This document shows, in pieces, positions 1 to 7,838 of a DNA stretch of 37,004 nt; positions within the stretch are counted from its first letter, which is position 1; the number at the start of each line of letters is the position of its first letter. This stretch comes from an uncultured Bacteroidales bacterium (GTDB lineage: Bacteria; Bacteroidota; Bacteroidia; Bacteroidales; FEN-979), in assembly GCA_903926565.1 (NCBI GenBank), contig CAIYJU010000204.1, positions 1-37,004 on the forward strand, read 5' to 3'. The translations under genes were made by a program, and so were the position numbers. The notes under the pieces are model-generated. The model did not search any database and had not been told where the DNA came from. It saw only the letters and a list, made by a program, of their open reading frames with translations.

Positions 1-1072
1 ACGGGACGCTGTACTGGTGCCAGTCTTCCCCGAGAATGATATGGTAGTTTTTCTGCACCTTGGCCAAGGCTGTGTGTTTGAGAAGAAAAGGTTCAGCCGG
101 AAGCGGTTTAAGAAGTATTTGTTCCTCCTGAACAAAACGATCCAGCCGACTGTAAGTGCGCTTTTGAAAAGCAATGCGGTGATGTACTTCAAGTTTTGCA
201 AGAATGCTCTGATTTAGTTCCTTCAGGCTGTAGAAAGCCTCATTCCGCAAGGGCGCATAAACACGCATATAGGCCAGGTGAACCGAGTTTTCAACCGAAG
301 GCTTGTCCTTGGGTTTTGACACCCTGGCGGCTGACAGCGTTGTATTATAATACAACGACCATTGTTCGCACACTTCTGTGAAGACCGGCTCATAGCGGTT
401 ACTTTTGTGAACATACTGTTTCATGTTGTCGCTTAACACATTCTGCGGCACGCCACCAAAATGGCTCATACACCGGCCTAAAGCTGGGAACAGATGTTCC
501 TGAGATGCATTCGGAAGGGCTTCAACGTAAGCATACCCGCTGAATGGCAACACACAAACAAGGACTGGGCAAAAGATCAATTCACCGGTTGATCTGTCAA
601 TGTAGTTTAGTGGTTTGCCTGCAAAATCGATCTGAACACGCTCTCCAGGTTTATGCTCAAAATGCATGGTAGCAGCACTCTTTCGGTTATTGGATGCAAG
701 ATGATCACAAAAACGGGAGTAACTGTAACCTTCAGGTGATGCCTGTCTGTATTCCTGCCAAAGGAGGAACTTGGTAACTCCAGGTCTGGTCAGTTCTTTA
801 CTGAAGTAGTTTTGCTTTGTCGTTAAATCATCATAGCGCTGATCACATTGAGGATCCTTATTCGGAGGATAGAACAGCAATGCTAAATCCGCATCAGAAA
901 GCTTGATTAACAACGGCAGGCTTATGCCGGATTGTTCGATCTTCAAAACATAGCTGTCGATAGTATGACGCCCCGAATGAAGTATCTGAGCGATCTTACG
1001 TTTGGACTCTCCTTGTGCCCAAAGTTGTAGAATACGTTTGATTTGTAACATCGTGATTGGTTTTTTAGCCAT
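1..1072 (-). CDS. istA: IS21-family transposase IstA, 3' end cut by window edge
   Basis: Translation from the ATG at 1072 gives 357 codons open to the window edge, starting MAKKPITMLQIKRIL. An N-terminal helix-turn-helix (about residues 10-45, with the run GESKRKIAQILHSGRHTID) is followed by an rve-type DDE integrase core. The first catalytic Asp lies in VQIDFAGKP, the second in VLSDNMKQY, and the Glu in KDKPSVENSV, the usual order and context for IstA. The protein cuts and joins element ends, working with the ATPase IstB, which should be encoded just outside the window. Family IstA proteins are around 500 residues, so roughly the last quarter is missing. No stop or frameshift is seen, so this copy may be active. 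An alternative start is the ATG at 1051. Confidence 0.93.
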   Translation of the reverse strand, partial: MAKKPITMLQIKRILQLWAQGESKRKIAQILHSGRHTIDSYVLKIEQSGISLPLLIKLSDADLALLFYPPNKDPQCDQRYDDLTTKQNYFSKELTRPGVTKFLLWQEYRQASPEGYSYSRFCDHLASNNRKSAATMHFEHKPGERVQIDFAGKPLNYIDRSTGELIFCPVLVCVLPFSGYAYVEALPNASQEHLFPALGRCMSHFGGVPQNVLSDNMKQYVHKSNRYEPVFTEVCEQWSLYYNTTLSAARVSKPKDKPSVENSVHLAYMRVYAPLRNEAFYSLKELNQSILAKLEVHHRIAFQKRTYSRLDRFVQEEQILLKPLPAEPFLLKHTALAKVQKNYHIILGEDWHQYSVP

Positions 1073-1121
1073 CGTACCTTGTTTTTAGCAAGGTACTCGT
1101 TGTTACAAATCCGCCTGGTCA

Positions 1122-1272
1122 GGTGGCGCCGAATGCGTCGGAATGTCAGGTCGGTTGACCTTTCACTTTCCCGTTAATTGCTAAAAAAGCACCATAACAG
1201 GGTGGCGCCGAATGCGTCGGAATGGGTGGCGCTGAATGCATCGGAATGGGTGGCGCTGAATGCGTCGGAATA
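1122..1272. repeat. Four 24-bp IS21 terminal repeats
   Basis: Copies lie at 1122-1145, 1201-1224, 1225-1248 and 1249-1272. The last three are strictly tandem; the first is set apart by 55 bp. All share the core GGTGGCG(C/T)(C/T)GAATGC and end TCGGAAT(G/A), with only one to three differences. Their position between istA and the element border fits transposase-binding sites. Confidence 0.85.
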
Positions 1273-2411
1273 GTCATGTAAGGAATGATTTTAGCTATGT
1301 GTGTGTGTCCAAAAACTACGATTCTTATAGTGGAGTTTGGATTACTAAAGTATTGTATATTTGCCTGAACATCTATACTATCAGTATTAACCTGGTTCGC
1401 AAATGCCCTTGCAACCGGGATATGGACTGCCACATTGTTGATGGTTTGTCTTTCTTCCCAGTTGTCAAATACCCCTTTGAAAAGGTTCATATCAATAAAT
1501 CCTCCGGGAATTAATTGATAAGGTACTAGATCGTTGACTGAATAAGTTTTTGTGAATCCATTAATATTGGTCACAATGATCTTTTCATCAAATTTATTTC
1601 TAATGGGAAATTGTTGCATTAACCCTACCTTCCAACCTTCCCAATAGTAAAACGCTAAAGTCTGGCTTTCAGAAACCACAGTATTCGGGGTTATTTCGGC
1701 TAAAGTGTCGCCGGCTACTATACATTTTTGCATCAAATGGGTCGTTTGTATTCTATTGGCAAAATATGCTGTTGGATAAAAAGAACCCGGCACGCTATCT
1801 GAATTTGAAATCGGGTCAGGTGAGGCGATAAAACTATAGCGATTGCCATGTTCAATGGCCAAAACAGGTATACTATCCGGAATGTAAGTGCCTAAGCCTT
1901 GTGCATCCCGCGCCTGATTTATCCCTGGGAGAATAAGGTTAATATTCGCAGCAGTTACTCCCATATCATGATTCCCCTGTACATAAGTAACAAATATTTT
2001 GTTTTCCTGAATTATCTGGTTAAGGGTAGCAAACACTTCTGAACTTGCTAATGCGACACGCTGTACAAAACCACTCTGTCCGTTTCCCATATAAGTGTCT
2101 ACTGACATAGGCACCCACCATTCATCAACCAGGTCACCTGCAATAACAAGTTCTTTAACATTCGGAGCCGCTTTAATCTGTTGAAGCAACTTTACAAGAG
2201 ACCCCCTGTTTTGTTTATTTGCAGTATAAGCAATGTCAGCGCCCATGTGTATATCGCTGATAACAACGATCATATTTCTTTCATTTCCTCCATTGGTAAA
2301 AGGGTTTATCCCTGAAACAGTCGGGCTGTCTGAAGACTTTTTACATGAAGTAAATACACAGAAAAATAAGATCACACAAGATACGGCTAATAATCTGGAA
2401 GCAGTTTTCAT
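1146..2411 (-). pseudogene. Lipoprotein metallophosphoesterase, 3' end replaced by IS21
   Basis: A calcineurin-like phosphoesterase with a lipoprotein signal (MKTASRLLAV... with lipobox FTSC, Cys at about residue 23), so it would be anchored in an envelope membrane. The metal-binding motifs are present in order: VISDIHMGAD, GDLVDEW, GNHDMG and GHTH. These residues hold two metal ions and hydrolyse phosphoesters; the substrate cannot be told. Residues 1-378 are native. From position 1276 onward the frame runs through the IS21 end, adding a foreign tail of about 43 residues with three IPTHSAPP-like octapeptides, before stopping at 1146. The GHTH motif is kept, but the strand that normally follows it is lost, so activity is doubtful. 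The 3' remainder is expected on the far side of the insertion sequence. The ATG at 2411 is the natural start because it begins the signal peptide. Confidence 0.85.
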
Positions 2412-3068
2412 AATACATTCATTTGAAATTTACTACGGCTTGTCAATGTGCCCGGACATCAGTATATGGTTGAAATAACACATCAAAACCAACCTGTAAC
2501 CAGCGGAAAAGTTGATCGACATTAACGGTTTTTCCAACCTCACTAATTTAATTATCTATTTGAAGAGTATTTGTAGGGAAAACACTGATTTTGTTGTAGG
2601 GCAAACCATTACGAAAATATAAAACCCACATTGTTATCGGGCTGGACAGGTATCAAGTGGGGGAAATATCATTGAAATTTTACCAGAACCTGGCAGAAAA
2701 TCTTACTAGTTTGTTGGTTGGATTGATGTTATCCGTAAAATTTCGTTTATTTTTATTTGATTAATCACAATCTTACCAGTAATGAATTTTATCAATATCT
2801 ACAAGGGTTTTTCAGGCTTATATTGGTTTCCAAGGGAAACCTCAGCGGCATCTGTTTCTGCAAAAACCGGTCCCGGAGGGACCAAAGATGGGTAGCAAGG
2901 GGTGGTGGTGATGAATTTCGTCCCGTACGGGACGAGATAACCTCACGCAATATCAATATTCTACCCATATTACGTGCCTACGGAACAAGAATGTTTGATC
3001 AGGTAATACAACCAACTGGTATAATAGTGATTAATCATTATTTTTAAACAGAATAGGCGTTTTGGATT
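2412..3068. other. Gene-free stretch with repeat-like palindromes
   Basis: No convincing gene is seen. The open frame at 2757-3047 translates to low-complexity residues around two GC-rich palindromes and has no recognisable domain, so it is treated as non-coding. The first 350 bp are AT-rich and would contain the promoter of the divergent phosphoesterase gene, but no TAnnTTTG box could be placed with confidence. Confidence 0.5.
2869..2934. repeat. REP-like pair of palindromes
   Basis: Two short perfect palindromes, GGTCCCGGAGGGACC at 2869-2883 and CGTCCCGTACGGGACG at 2919-2934, are separated by 35 bp. Both carry a GTCCC/GGGAC stem. Such GTCCC...GGGAC pairs are a common dispersed repeat type in Bacteroidota intergenic DNA. 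No tail or mobile border was identified. Confidence 0.55.
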
Positions 3069-3121
3069 GTGGTCGGTTTAAAATCGGGCAAGAGGAGTGT
3101 TCAGTTTGACCGTTTTTTCCA
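3069..3121 (+). repeat. Right half of a 127-bp MITE-like element (copy A)
   Basis: Shares the layout of the right half of the complete copies: TGTGGTCGG, a spacer with AAATCGGGCAAGAG, then TGTTCAGTTTGACCG and the end TTTTTTCCA. No left half is found upstream. It is more diverged than the other copies, so this assignment rests on layout rather than close identity. Confidence 0.4.
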
Positions 3122-3202
3122 GTGATGGTCATTGGTAATAAGAGGATGTAGTTAGCAAAAATTCATTACGCTCTGTAGCGTTTCGGAACACTGAACAAAC
3201 CA

Positions 3203-3238
3203 AAAAGAAAGCGTCAGGAACGGTCAACCTGACGCTTC
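3203..3238 (-). terminator. Intrinsic terminator after the first fic gene
   Basis: A perfect 10-bp stem, AAGCGTCAGG at 3209-3218 and CCTGACGCTT at 3228-3237, encloses a 9-nt loop. On the minus strand it is followed by TCTTTTTGG. It lies 63 bp beyond the stop of the Fic gene ending at 3301, in the right orientation to end that transcript. Confidence 0.7.
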
Positions 3239-3300
3239 AAAAACTTTTATGGCTTTCTTTAATTTCAATGTCTTACCTGATGTAAGGTGGTCAAATTTAT

Positions 3301-4371
3301 CTAAAAGAGAATGAGTACTATCGCTTCAGGAGCAAGCATCTTCTTTTCTGTCAGTTTCTTTATCTGGCGGGAAATGATCGCATTATCCTGACCCGCAAAG
3401 AGGTCTTTGATGTCCGAAGCCTGGATAAGCGGCTTCTCAACAGCGCGTTTCAATATCCTGGCTTCTATGTCCGTGATGTACTTCCTCTCCTTAGAATGTG
3501 TAATTGCAGGTAAAAGGATTTCCTGTTTCAGAAAATCATAGTCCAGAAGTTTATCAATCTTTTCAATCTCCTCCTTCAAACCCTCCAGGACATATTCGCA
3601 CCAGGAGAACATTCCGCTTTCTGTTCCGGCATCCGCTTCGGATAATTTCTGGTAGTAAGTGTTCCTGTTGCTGCAAAACACGGCAGTAGGGTTAAGAATT
3701 CTGCCATTGCTGACATTAAATCCCAGCCTGATTATCATGGCATAAGTAAAAAGCCGGACCGTTCTTCCGTTTCCATTGCCGAAAGGATGTATCCAGACAA
3801 AACGGTGATGTGCGATGGCCACCTTAAGCAAATCATACTTGGGGCTGTCATCATGGTTTATGAATTTGACCAGTTCATTCATATAATCTTCCACCATTAT
3901 CCAGTCTGGCGGTGTATAATCAGACTTCGCAATTTTTACATTGTGTTTGCGATACTCTCCGGCTATGACATCGCCTTCTTCGCCCGGGGAGAGACCATCA
4001 ACGATCATTTTATGCATCTCGCTGATAAATGCCCTGTTGATCGGATAATCCTTTACGGTATCCTCAATAAATGACATTGCCTTTTCAATGTTCTGGATTT
4101 CCCTGATACCGGAGGGAATGGTTTTGGCTTCGACCAGTTTGGTTTCAATAAACTCTGCAATAGTTGTATTGTTGCCTTCAATCCGGGCAGAACCAATGCT
4201 CTCAAGAGTATGGAAGATGTGCTTTAATCGAAAGAACACCTTTGGATGGGTTGAACCACCAAGACGCTTCCTGCGAAGGTGATCAAACTCAATGAACAAA
4301 TCATTCAAAGGAGAACCAAAAGAGGGTTCGATCAGGGATAGATCATAGTGTATGAAACTTGGCTTTGTCAT
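3301..4371 (-). CDS. Fic-domain protein with C-terminal winged helix (Fic-1)
   Basis: A 356-residue Fic protein. Fic enzymes usually transfer AMP from ATP to a hydroxyl of a target protein. The Fic motif at residues 195-203 reads HPFGNGNGR: the catalytic His and the anion-binding GNGR are intact, but the Asp/Glu of HPFx(D/E)GNGR, which binds magnesium, is Asn. An inhibitory-helix motif S61-ARI-E65-G66 lies N-terminal, so this would be a class II, self-inhibited Fic. Residues about 300-350 look like a winged helix-turn-helix, suggesting DNA binding. The gene is single, with a terminator 63 bp downstream and repeated CATTTGAC sites upstream. Its stop lies directly beside a GGTGGTCAAATTTA remnant, and the short C-terminus (APEAIVLILF) could have been clipped by it. 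The target protein is unknown. Confidence 0.9.
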   Translation of the reverse strand: MTKPSFIHYDLSLIEPSFGSPLNDLFIEFDHLRRKRLGGSTHPKVFFRLKHIFHTLESIGSARIEGNNTTIAEFIETKLVEAKTIPSGIREIQNIEKAMSFIEDTVKDYPINRAFISEMHKMIVDGLSPGEEGDVIAGEYRKHNVKIAKSDYTPPDWIMVEDYMNELVKFINHDDSPKYDLLKVAIAHHRFVWIHPFGNGNGRTVRLFTYAMIIRLGFNVSNGRILNPTAVFCSNRNTYYQKLSEADAGTESGMFSWCEYVLEGLKEEIEKIDKLLDYDFLKQEILLPAITHSKERKYITDIEARILKRAVEKPLIQASDIKDLFAGQDNAIISRQIKKLTEKKMLAPEAIVLILF

Positions 4372-4390
4372 TTGAATACGGATGTGTAAA

Positions 4391-4509
4391 CATTTGACAA
4401 AAAACAGTTTAATAAACTATTTATCAGCCATATATCAATATCATTATCTCGTGATCATTTGACCTGTCGGATAAAAACAATTGACAGACAGTGTGTGACT
4501 CATTTGATG
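4391..4509 (-). promoter_or_regulatory. Repeated CATTTGAC sites upstream of Fic-1
   Basis: On the plus strand the upstream region holds CATTTGACA at 4391-4399, CATTTGACC at 4456-4464, CAATTGACA at 4478-4486 and CATTTGATG at 4501-4509. A further TCATTTGAA overlaps the start codon at 4371. GATGTGTAA occurs next to the first and last sites. The array fits a repressor operator, perhaps bound by the Fic protein's own winged helix; this is inference. Confidence 0.45.
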
Positions 4510-4516
4510 TGTAAGG

Positions 4517-4643
4517 TGGAAAAAACGCTTACATTGACCAGCCTTCGCTGGAGCAATCTGACCCCCTCTCCTTGTTGATTGACAAGAGGATATGGTGGTC
4601 AACGAAAATCGGCAGAGGGTGGTCAGGAACTCCGATTTTTCCA
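4517..4643 (+). mobile_element. 127-bp MITE-like element (copy B)
   Basis: Exactly 127 bp from TGGAAAAAACGC to GATTTTTCCA, giving imperfect inverted ends. Inside lie TTGACCAGCC near the left, and GGTGGTCA near the right, repeated as GGTGGTCAACG and GGTGGTCAGG. The layout resembles an IS21-type element reduced to its two multi-repeat ends. It stands 10 bp from the stop codon of the following Fic gene. Copy C is its inverted, similar partner on the other side of that gene. Confidence 0.65.
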
Positions 4644-4653
4644 GTACAGGGGA

Positions 4654-6192
4654 TCATCCGAAATATTCCCTATATGCTTCTTCGATGCTTTTTACCTCTT
4701 TCTCAGTGATGGTGACGAATTCTTTTTCTCTGGCTCTTTGAGAGAACTTGCCATTGTTATGAGCTAAAAACCTTATTAAAAGTGCAATAGTTTTGTCTGG
4801 CATCTGAAAACGATCATCCAGCCATACTTTCATTGCATCATACTTCTGCAGATAGGATACCTCATCTGGTATGATTGTATTGATTGTATAATCAACGCAT
4901 TCGAATAAAAATTCAGTTTGTACCGTGGCATCAAAATACCGATAGTAATCCAGGGTGTCGTTCAGAACTTCTACATTGTTTTTAGGGGTCTTCTTCCATT
5001 GAATAAAATCAAGTATGGGATGCGAATAAGATTCCAATACTTTCCGGTAATCTGAAATGCGTTCTAAAATGGCAGCAGACACTGGAAAAATAATGCCTTG
5101 CGGGGTAAATTTCATCGTCGTCAATATGTGATGAATCAAATACCGATGCAACCTTCCATTACCATCTTCAAACGGATGAATAAACACAAAACCAAAAGCA
5201 ATCAGGGCTGCCGTAAGAACTGGATTGAATGATGCAGATTCCATTTGCCTGGCAGATTCCAGTAATCCGCTCATCAGGGGTTCAATATCCTGCCATCGGG
5301 CAGAGATATGTTCAGGAATAGGCTCGCCGGTATTACGGTCGTGTTCGCCAATAAAGCCGCCTTCAGTGCGATACCCCATTTGAACAAATCGGTTGTCATC
5401 AATTACTATTTGTTGTAATCTGAGCAGTTCATCCTTGCTAAGAGGTTTACTTCCAGCCTGACCGATGGCTTTACCCCACCGAACAGCCCTGTTTTGGGTG
5501 GGATTTTCGCCTTCAATCGTAAAGGATGCTTTTGAATCTTTCAGTAACAGGAATGCCGACGTACGTAACAATATATCTTTATGAACACCACTGATTTTCA
5601 TACTTGTTTTATCGGCAAGGTTTTCTGCAATATAACGCTCAAGTTTGGCGGTTTTAGTAATGAGCGGACAAAAGTTAACATTCCCTGTCAGGTTGTTCTT
5701 AATTCGGTGTCGGTTGGAATTGATACTTCTGGGGCTCGCGTATTGTTGCTTTTCATCTATCAGTGGAATGTAATTTCCTTCCCGCAGATCGGGAACTTGT
5801 AAAGACTTCTGCATAAGCCATTCATAAAGAAACCAGATTCTCCGACCATACTGGCTTTGCGGTTCCCGGACAATCCATTCTTCAATAGCAGTTGGTTGAA
5901 GCTTTTCAAACAGTTTTTTAAAAAACAGCAAGTTGACCCCTTCATATTTTAATGCGAAAACAAGATGTGCATACAGGTTATCTTCAGGCTCGTGCCTTGG
6001 TGTTAAAACAAGCCAGCCGTCTGTCGTATACTGTCTGCGCTTTTTGCTTATCAGCGCCAATCGCAATGGGATTGGTGCAGGAAGTTTGAGGGCATCTATT
6101 ATTGCTCCATAACCGACTAACTTTCCTTGTTCAGGTGCTGTTATTCCGTGAAAAGCACTTATTTCCCGTGAAATATTCTTACTATTCGCCAT
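4654..6192 (-). CDS. Fic-domain protein, large form (Fic-2)
   Basis: A 512-residue Fic family protein. The catalytic motif at residues 339-350, HPFEDGNGRLHR, is complete, including the Glu-Asp before GNGR, so AMP transfer from ATP to a protein hydroxyl is the expected reaction. The inhibitory helix motif S223-FTI-E227-G228 precedes it, as in class II Fic proteins. The first 180 residues (AFHGITAPEQGKLVGYGAII... and ALKYEGVNLLFFKKLFEKL) form an N-terminal region characteristic of a long Fic subfamily seen in Bacteroidota; its role is not known to me. The C-terminus (about residues 460-512) is helical and could bind DNA. The gene stands alone between two inverted 127-bp elements, B and C, and has four iteron-like repeats directly upstream. 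The ATG at 6192 is supported by a TAAATTTG box at 6222-6215. Confidence 0.92.
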   Translation of the reverse strand: MANSKNISREISAFHGITAPEQGKLVGYGAIIDALKLPAPIPLRLALISKKRRQYTTDGWLVLTPRHEPEDNLYAHLVFALKYEGVNLLFFKKLFEKLQPTAIEEWIVREPQSQYGRRIWFLYEWLMQKSLQVPDLREGNYIPLIDEKQQYASPRSINSNRHRIKNNLTGNVNFCPLITKTAKLERYIAENLADKTSMKISGVHKDILLRTSAFLLLKDSKASFTIEGENPTQNRAVRWGKAIGQAGSKPLSKDELLRLQQIVIDDNRFVQMGYRTEGGFIGEHDRNTGEPIPEHISARWQDIEPLMSGLLESARQMESASFNPVLTAALIAFGFVFIHPFEDGNGRLHRYLIHHILTTMKFTPQGIIFPVSAAILERISDYRKVLESYSHPILDFIQWKKTPKNNVEVLNDTLDYYRYFDATVQTEFLFECVDYTINTIIPDEVSYLQKYDAMKVWLDDRFQMPDKTIALLIRFLAHNNGKFSQRAREKEFVTITEKEVKSIEEAYREYFG

Positions 6193-6196
6193 TGGT

Positions 6197-6289
6197 CGTG
6201 AAAATTACTTACGACAAATTTAGGTGAAAAACACTTACATTACGTGAATTTTACTTAAAATACATAATTTTACGGGAATAATACTTATG
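6197..6289 (-). promoter_or_regulatory. Promoter with four iteron-like repeats, Fic-2
   Basis: Four direct repeats read on the plus strand as CGTGAAAATTACTTACG (6197-6213), GGTGAAAAACACTTACA (6223-6239), CGTGAATTTTACTTAAA (6243-6259) and CGGGAATAATACTTATG (6273-6289). The consensus is CGTGAAnnnTACTTA. The minus-strand -7 box TAAATTTG (6222-6215) sits between the first two copies, so a bound protein would block the promoter. Repeat spacing is 26, 20 and 30 bp. Confidence 0.65.
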
Positions 6290-6318
6290 CTTATGTATTA
6301 GCAGAATGAATTTGGGCA

Positions 6319-6419
6319 CCCATCAGCACCATTCCTACCCTTTCAGAATGGGGCTTGATCATCCCAGGTCTTGCGATTCTCGGATTGGGAAGTGTTTATA
6401 TCCTGAAAATGAGAGGATC
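6319..6419 (+). pseudogene. Orphan IPTL-CTERM tail fragment
   Basis: The plus strand encodes PISTIPTLSEWGLIIPGLAI followed by LGLGSVYILKMRGS, that is the IPTLSEWG signature, a hydrophobic helix and a basic end: a complete IPTL-CTERM sorting tag without a protein in front of it. The frame has a stop at 6307-6309, only four codons upstream. The 127-bp element copy C begins at 6420, directly at its end. It is best read as the last part of a secreted-protein gene whose body was lost. A full-length IPTL-CTERM gene lies at 14484-15419. Confidence 0.8.
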
Positions 6420-6546
6420 TGGAAAAATCGGAGATCCTGACCAACCTCTGCCGATTTTGGCTGACCACCTCAACGAATTAATATCCAATACCTAAGGCTG
6501 GTCAATTTATTTCGGCAAGGGCTGGTCAATGCAAGCGTTTTTTCCA
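6420..6546 (-). mobile_element. 127-bp MITE-like element (copy C, inverted)
   Basis: Runs from TGGAAAAATCGGAGATCC to GCGTTTTTTCCA, again exactly 127 bp. Its reverse complement matches copy B across both ends (AAAACGCTT, ATTGACCAGCC, AATCGGCAGAG, TCCGATTTTTCCA) while the middle differs. Together B and C form an inverted pair around Fic-2. Confidence 0.65.
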
Positions 6547-6596
6547 AAATGCCGGCTTTTTCTTTGACAGACAAGGGATACCGGGGTTGCAACAGG

Positions 6597-7682
6597 TTAC
6601 CTCGTAAAAAGTTTTACGAGAGGCTCGTTGATATAATAATTTCCAACCCCAAATTTCTTTTTTGTAAGCAGTCCATCCTCCGCCAACCTGTTCAGGTAGG
6701 CGGCTGCGGTTATCCGTGAGACTTCCATATCCTTCTGAATGAACTCAATTTTTGTATATGGATGACGGAACAGGTTGTTGATCAGTTCCTGACTGTAAAA
6801 TTTGTAGTTGGATCTTATTCTGTGTTTATAATCCATCATTAACCGCTTGATTTCAACGATCAGGGAGATGGTGTCCAGCGAGGTCTGTTCGATCCCGTCA
6901 AGCATAAAAAGAATCCAGGGTTCCCATTCCTGTTTCTGTCTCACATTTTGGAGCAGCTGATAATATTGACTTTTATTGTCAATGATGTGCCGGCTTAAAT
7001 AAAGGACAGGCGATTGAAGCAGTGAATGAAGGATAAGGTATAAGATATTGATAATCCTGCCTGTCCGGCCATTCCCGTCGTAAAAAGGATGGATACTCTC
7101 GAACTGAAAATGGATTACCGCCATTTTTACCAACGGATCAGCATCGCATGGCAATTCATTGTTAATAAATGCAACCAGATTGCTCATTGCTGCAACAATC
7201 TCATCATAATCCTGCGGCGGAGTGAATACCACCTCCCCTGTCTGAGTGTTCTTCAGTAAGGTTCCTGGCAACCTCCTGTAACCGGCCTCATTATTTTCAA
7301 GTACCGATTGGATCTTCAGAATATGGTTCGAAGTGATCATTTCAGATTGCGCTACCAACTTGAACCCTGTCTTTAAGGCTTCAGCATAGTGTTGAACCTC
7401 TTTGGCCGCAGCAGACTGCCATCCTGCCAGATTCAACTCCGCAGTAAATAATTCATCCTGGGTTGTAATTATATTCTCGACGGCCGAACTGTCTTTTGCT
7501 TCCTGTAACCCCAGTGTATTCAGTAAAATAGACTGGTTTGGAATAGTGCTTCCGATGCCTTTAAGTTCAGCCAGCGCACGATGTGCAGCAGGTAGTCGCT
7601 TTAGAATTTTTCTTGATTCAAGTTCATAATCAGGTGGAAGCAATATTGGTTTCCAGGGAACATTCGCTTGTATGGTCCTCAT
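6597..7682 (-). CDS. Fic-domain protein with C-terminal winged helix (Fic-3)
   Basis: A 361-residue Fic protein. HPFYDGNGR at residues 198-206, followed by TGR, is a full catalytic motif, so AMPylation of a protein target is expected. The motif S65-SAV-E69-N70 corresponds to the self-inhibitory helix of class II Fic proteins. Residues about 155-165 (FTPPQDYDEI) form the beta-hairpin flap region expected in front of the Fic core. The C-terminal 65 residues (YTKIEFIQKDMEVSRITAAA, then YLNRLAEDGLLTKKK) are a clear winged helix. The gene has its own promoter with a TATATTTG box at 7756-7749 and repeated TTCAATTTTCTTT sites. A 121-bp copy of this promoter and the first four codons reappears at 13183-13303. 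The ATG at 7682 fits both. Confidence 0.92.
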   Translation of the reverse strand: MRTIQANVPWKPILLPPDYELESRKILKRLPAAHRALAELKGIGSTIPNQSILLNTLGLQEAKDSSAVENIITTQDELFTAELNLAGWQSAAAKEVQHYAEALKTGFKLVAQSEMITSNHILKIQSVLENNEAGYRRLPGTLLKNTQTGEVVFTPPQDYDEIVAAMSNLVAFINNELPCDADPLVKMAVIHFQFESIHPFYDGNGRTGRIINILYLILHSLLQSPVLYLSRHIIDNKSQYYQLLQNVRQKQEWEPWILFMLDGIEQTSLDTISLIVEIKRLMMDYKHRIRSNYKFYSQELINNLFRHPYTKIEFIQKDMEVSRITAAAYLNRLAEDGLLTKKKFGVGNYYINEPLVKLFTR

Positions 7683-7730
7683 GTGATGGGTAATTTGAAA
7701 TCCGTTTACAACAACTCACCTATTGAATAG

Positions 7731-7791
7731 AATTTTCAATTTTCTTTGCAAATATACGGCTGAATGTAAAGAATATTGAATTTTCTTTACA
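7731..7791 (-). promoter_or_regulatory. Promoter and operator-like repeats, Fic-3
   Basis: Two direct repeats, AATTTTCAATTTTCTTTGCA (7731-7750) and AATATTGAATTTTCTTTACA (7772-7791), lie 41 bp apart. The second is also part of an inverted repeat with GTAAAGAA at 7766-7773 and TTCTTTAC at 7783-7790. On the minus strand TATATTTG (7756-7749) matches the Bacteroidota -7 box. The inverted repeat would lie over the -33 region, as expected for autorepression. Confidence 0.6.
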
Positions 7792-7838
7792 CATATTTTC
7801 TAAGTTAGTGAAAATCAATATACAAAGTACCTGATTGG

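Larger units (their letters stand above)
1..1276 (-). mobile_element. IS21-family insertion sequence, one end only
   Basis: The element runs off the left edge, so only the istA part and its upstream end are visible; istB would lie outside the window. The outer end is placed at 1276 because the minus strand there begins TGACTATTCCGACGC, giving the TG...CA border common to this family, and because the reading frame of the neighbouring phosphoesterase gene loses its family character exactly there. IS21 elements are known to carry multiple internal terminal repeats that bind the transposase, and four are seen here. The left border and any target duplication cannot be seen. Confidence 0.85.

Noticed and set aside
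2757..3047. Open frame of 96 codons
   Set aside because: It runs through two REP-like palindromes, has no domain or signal and no promoter; treated as repeat DNA.
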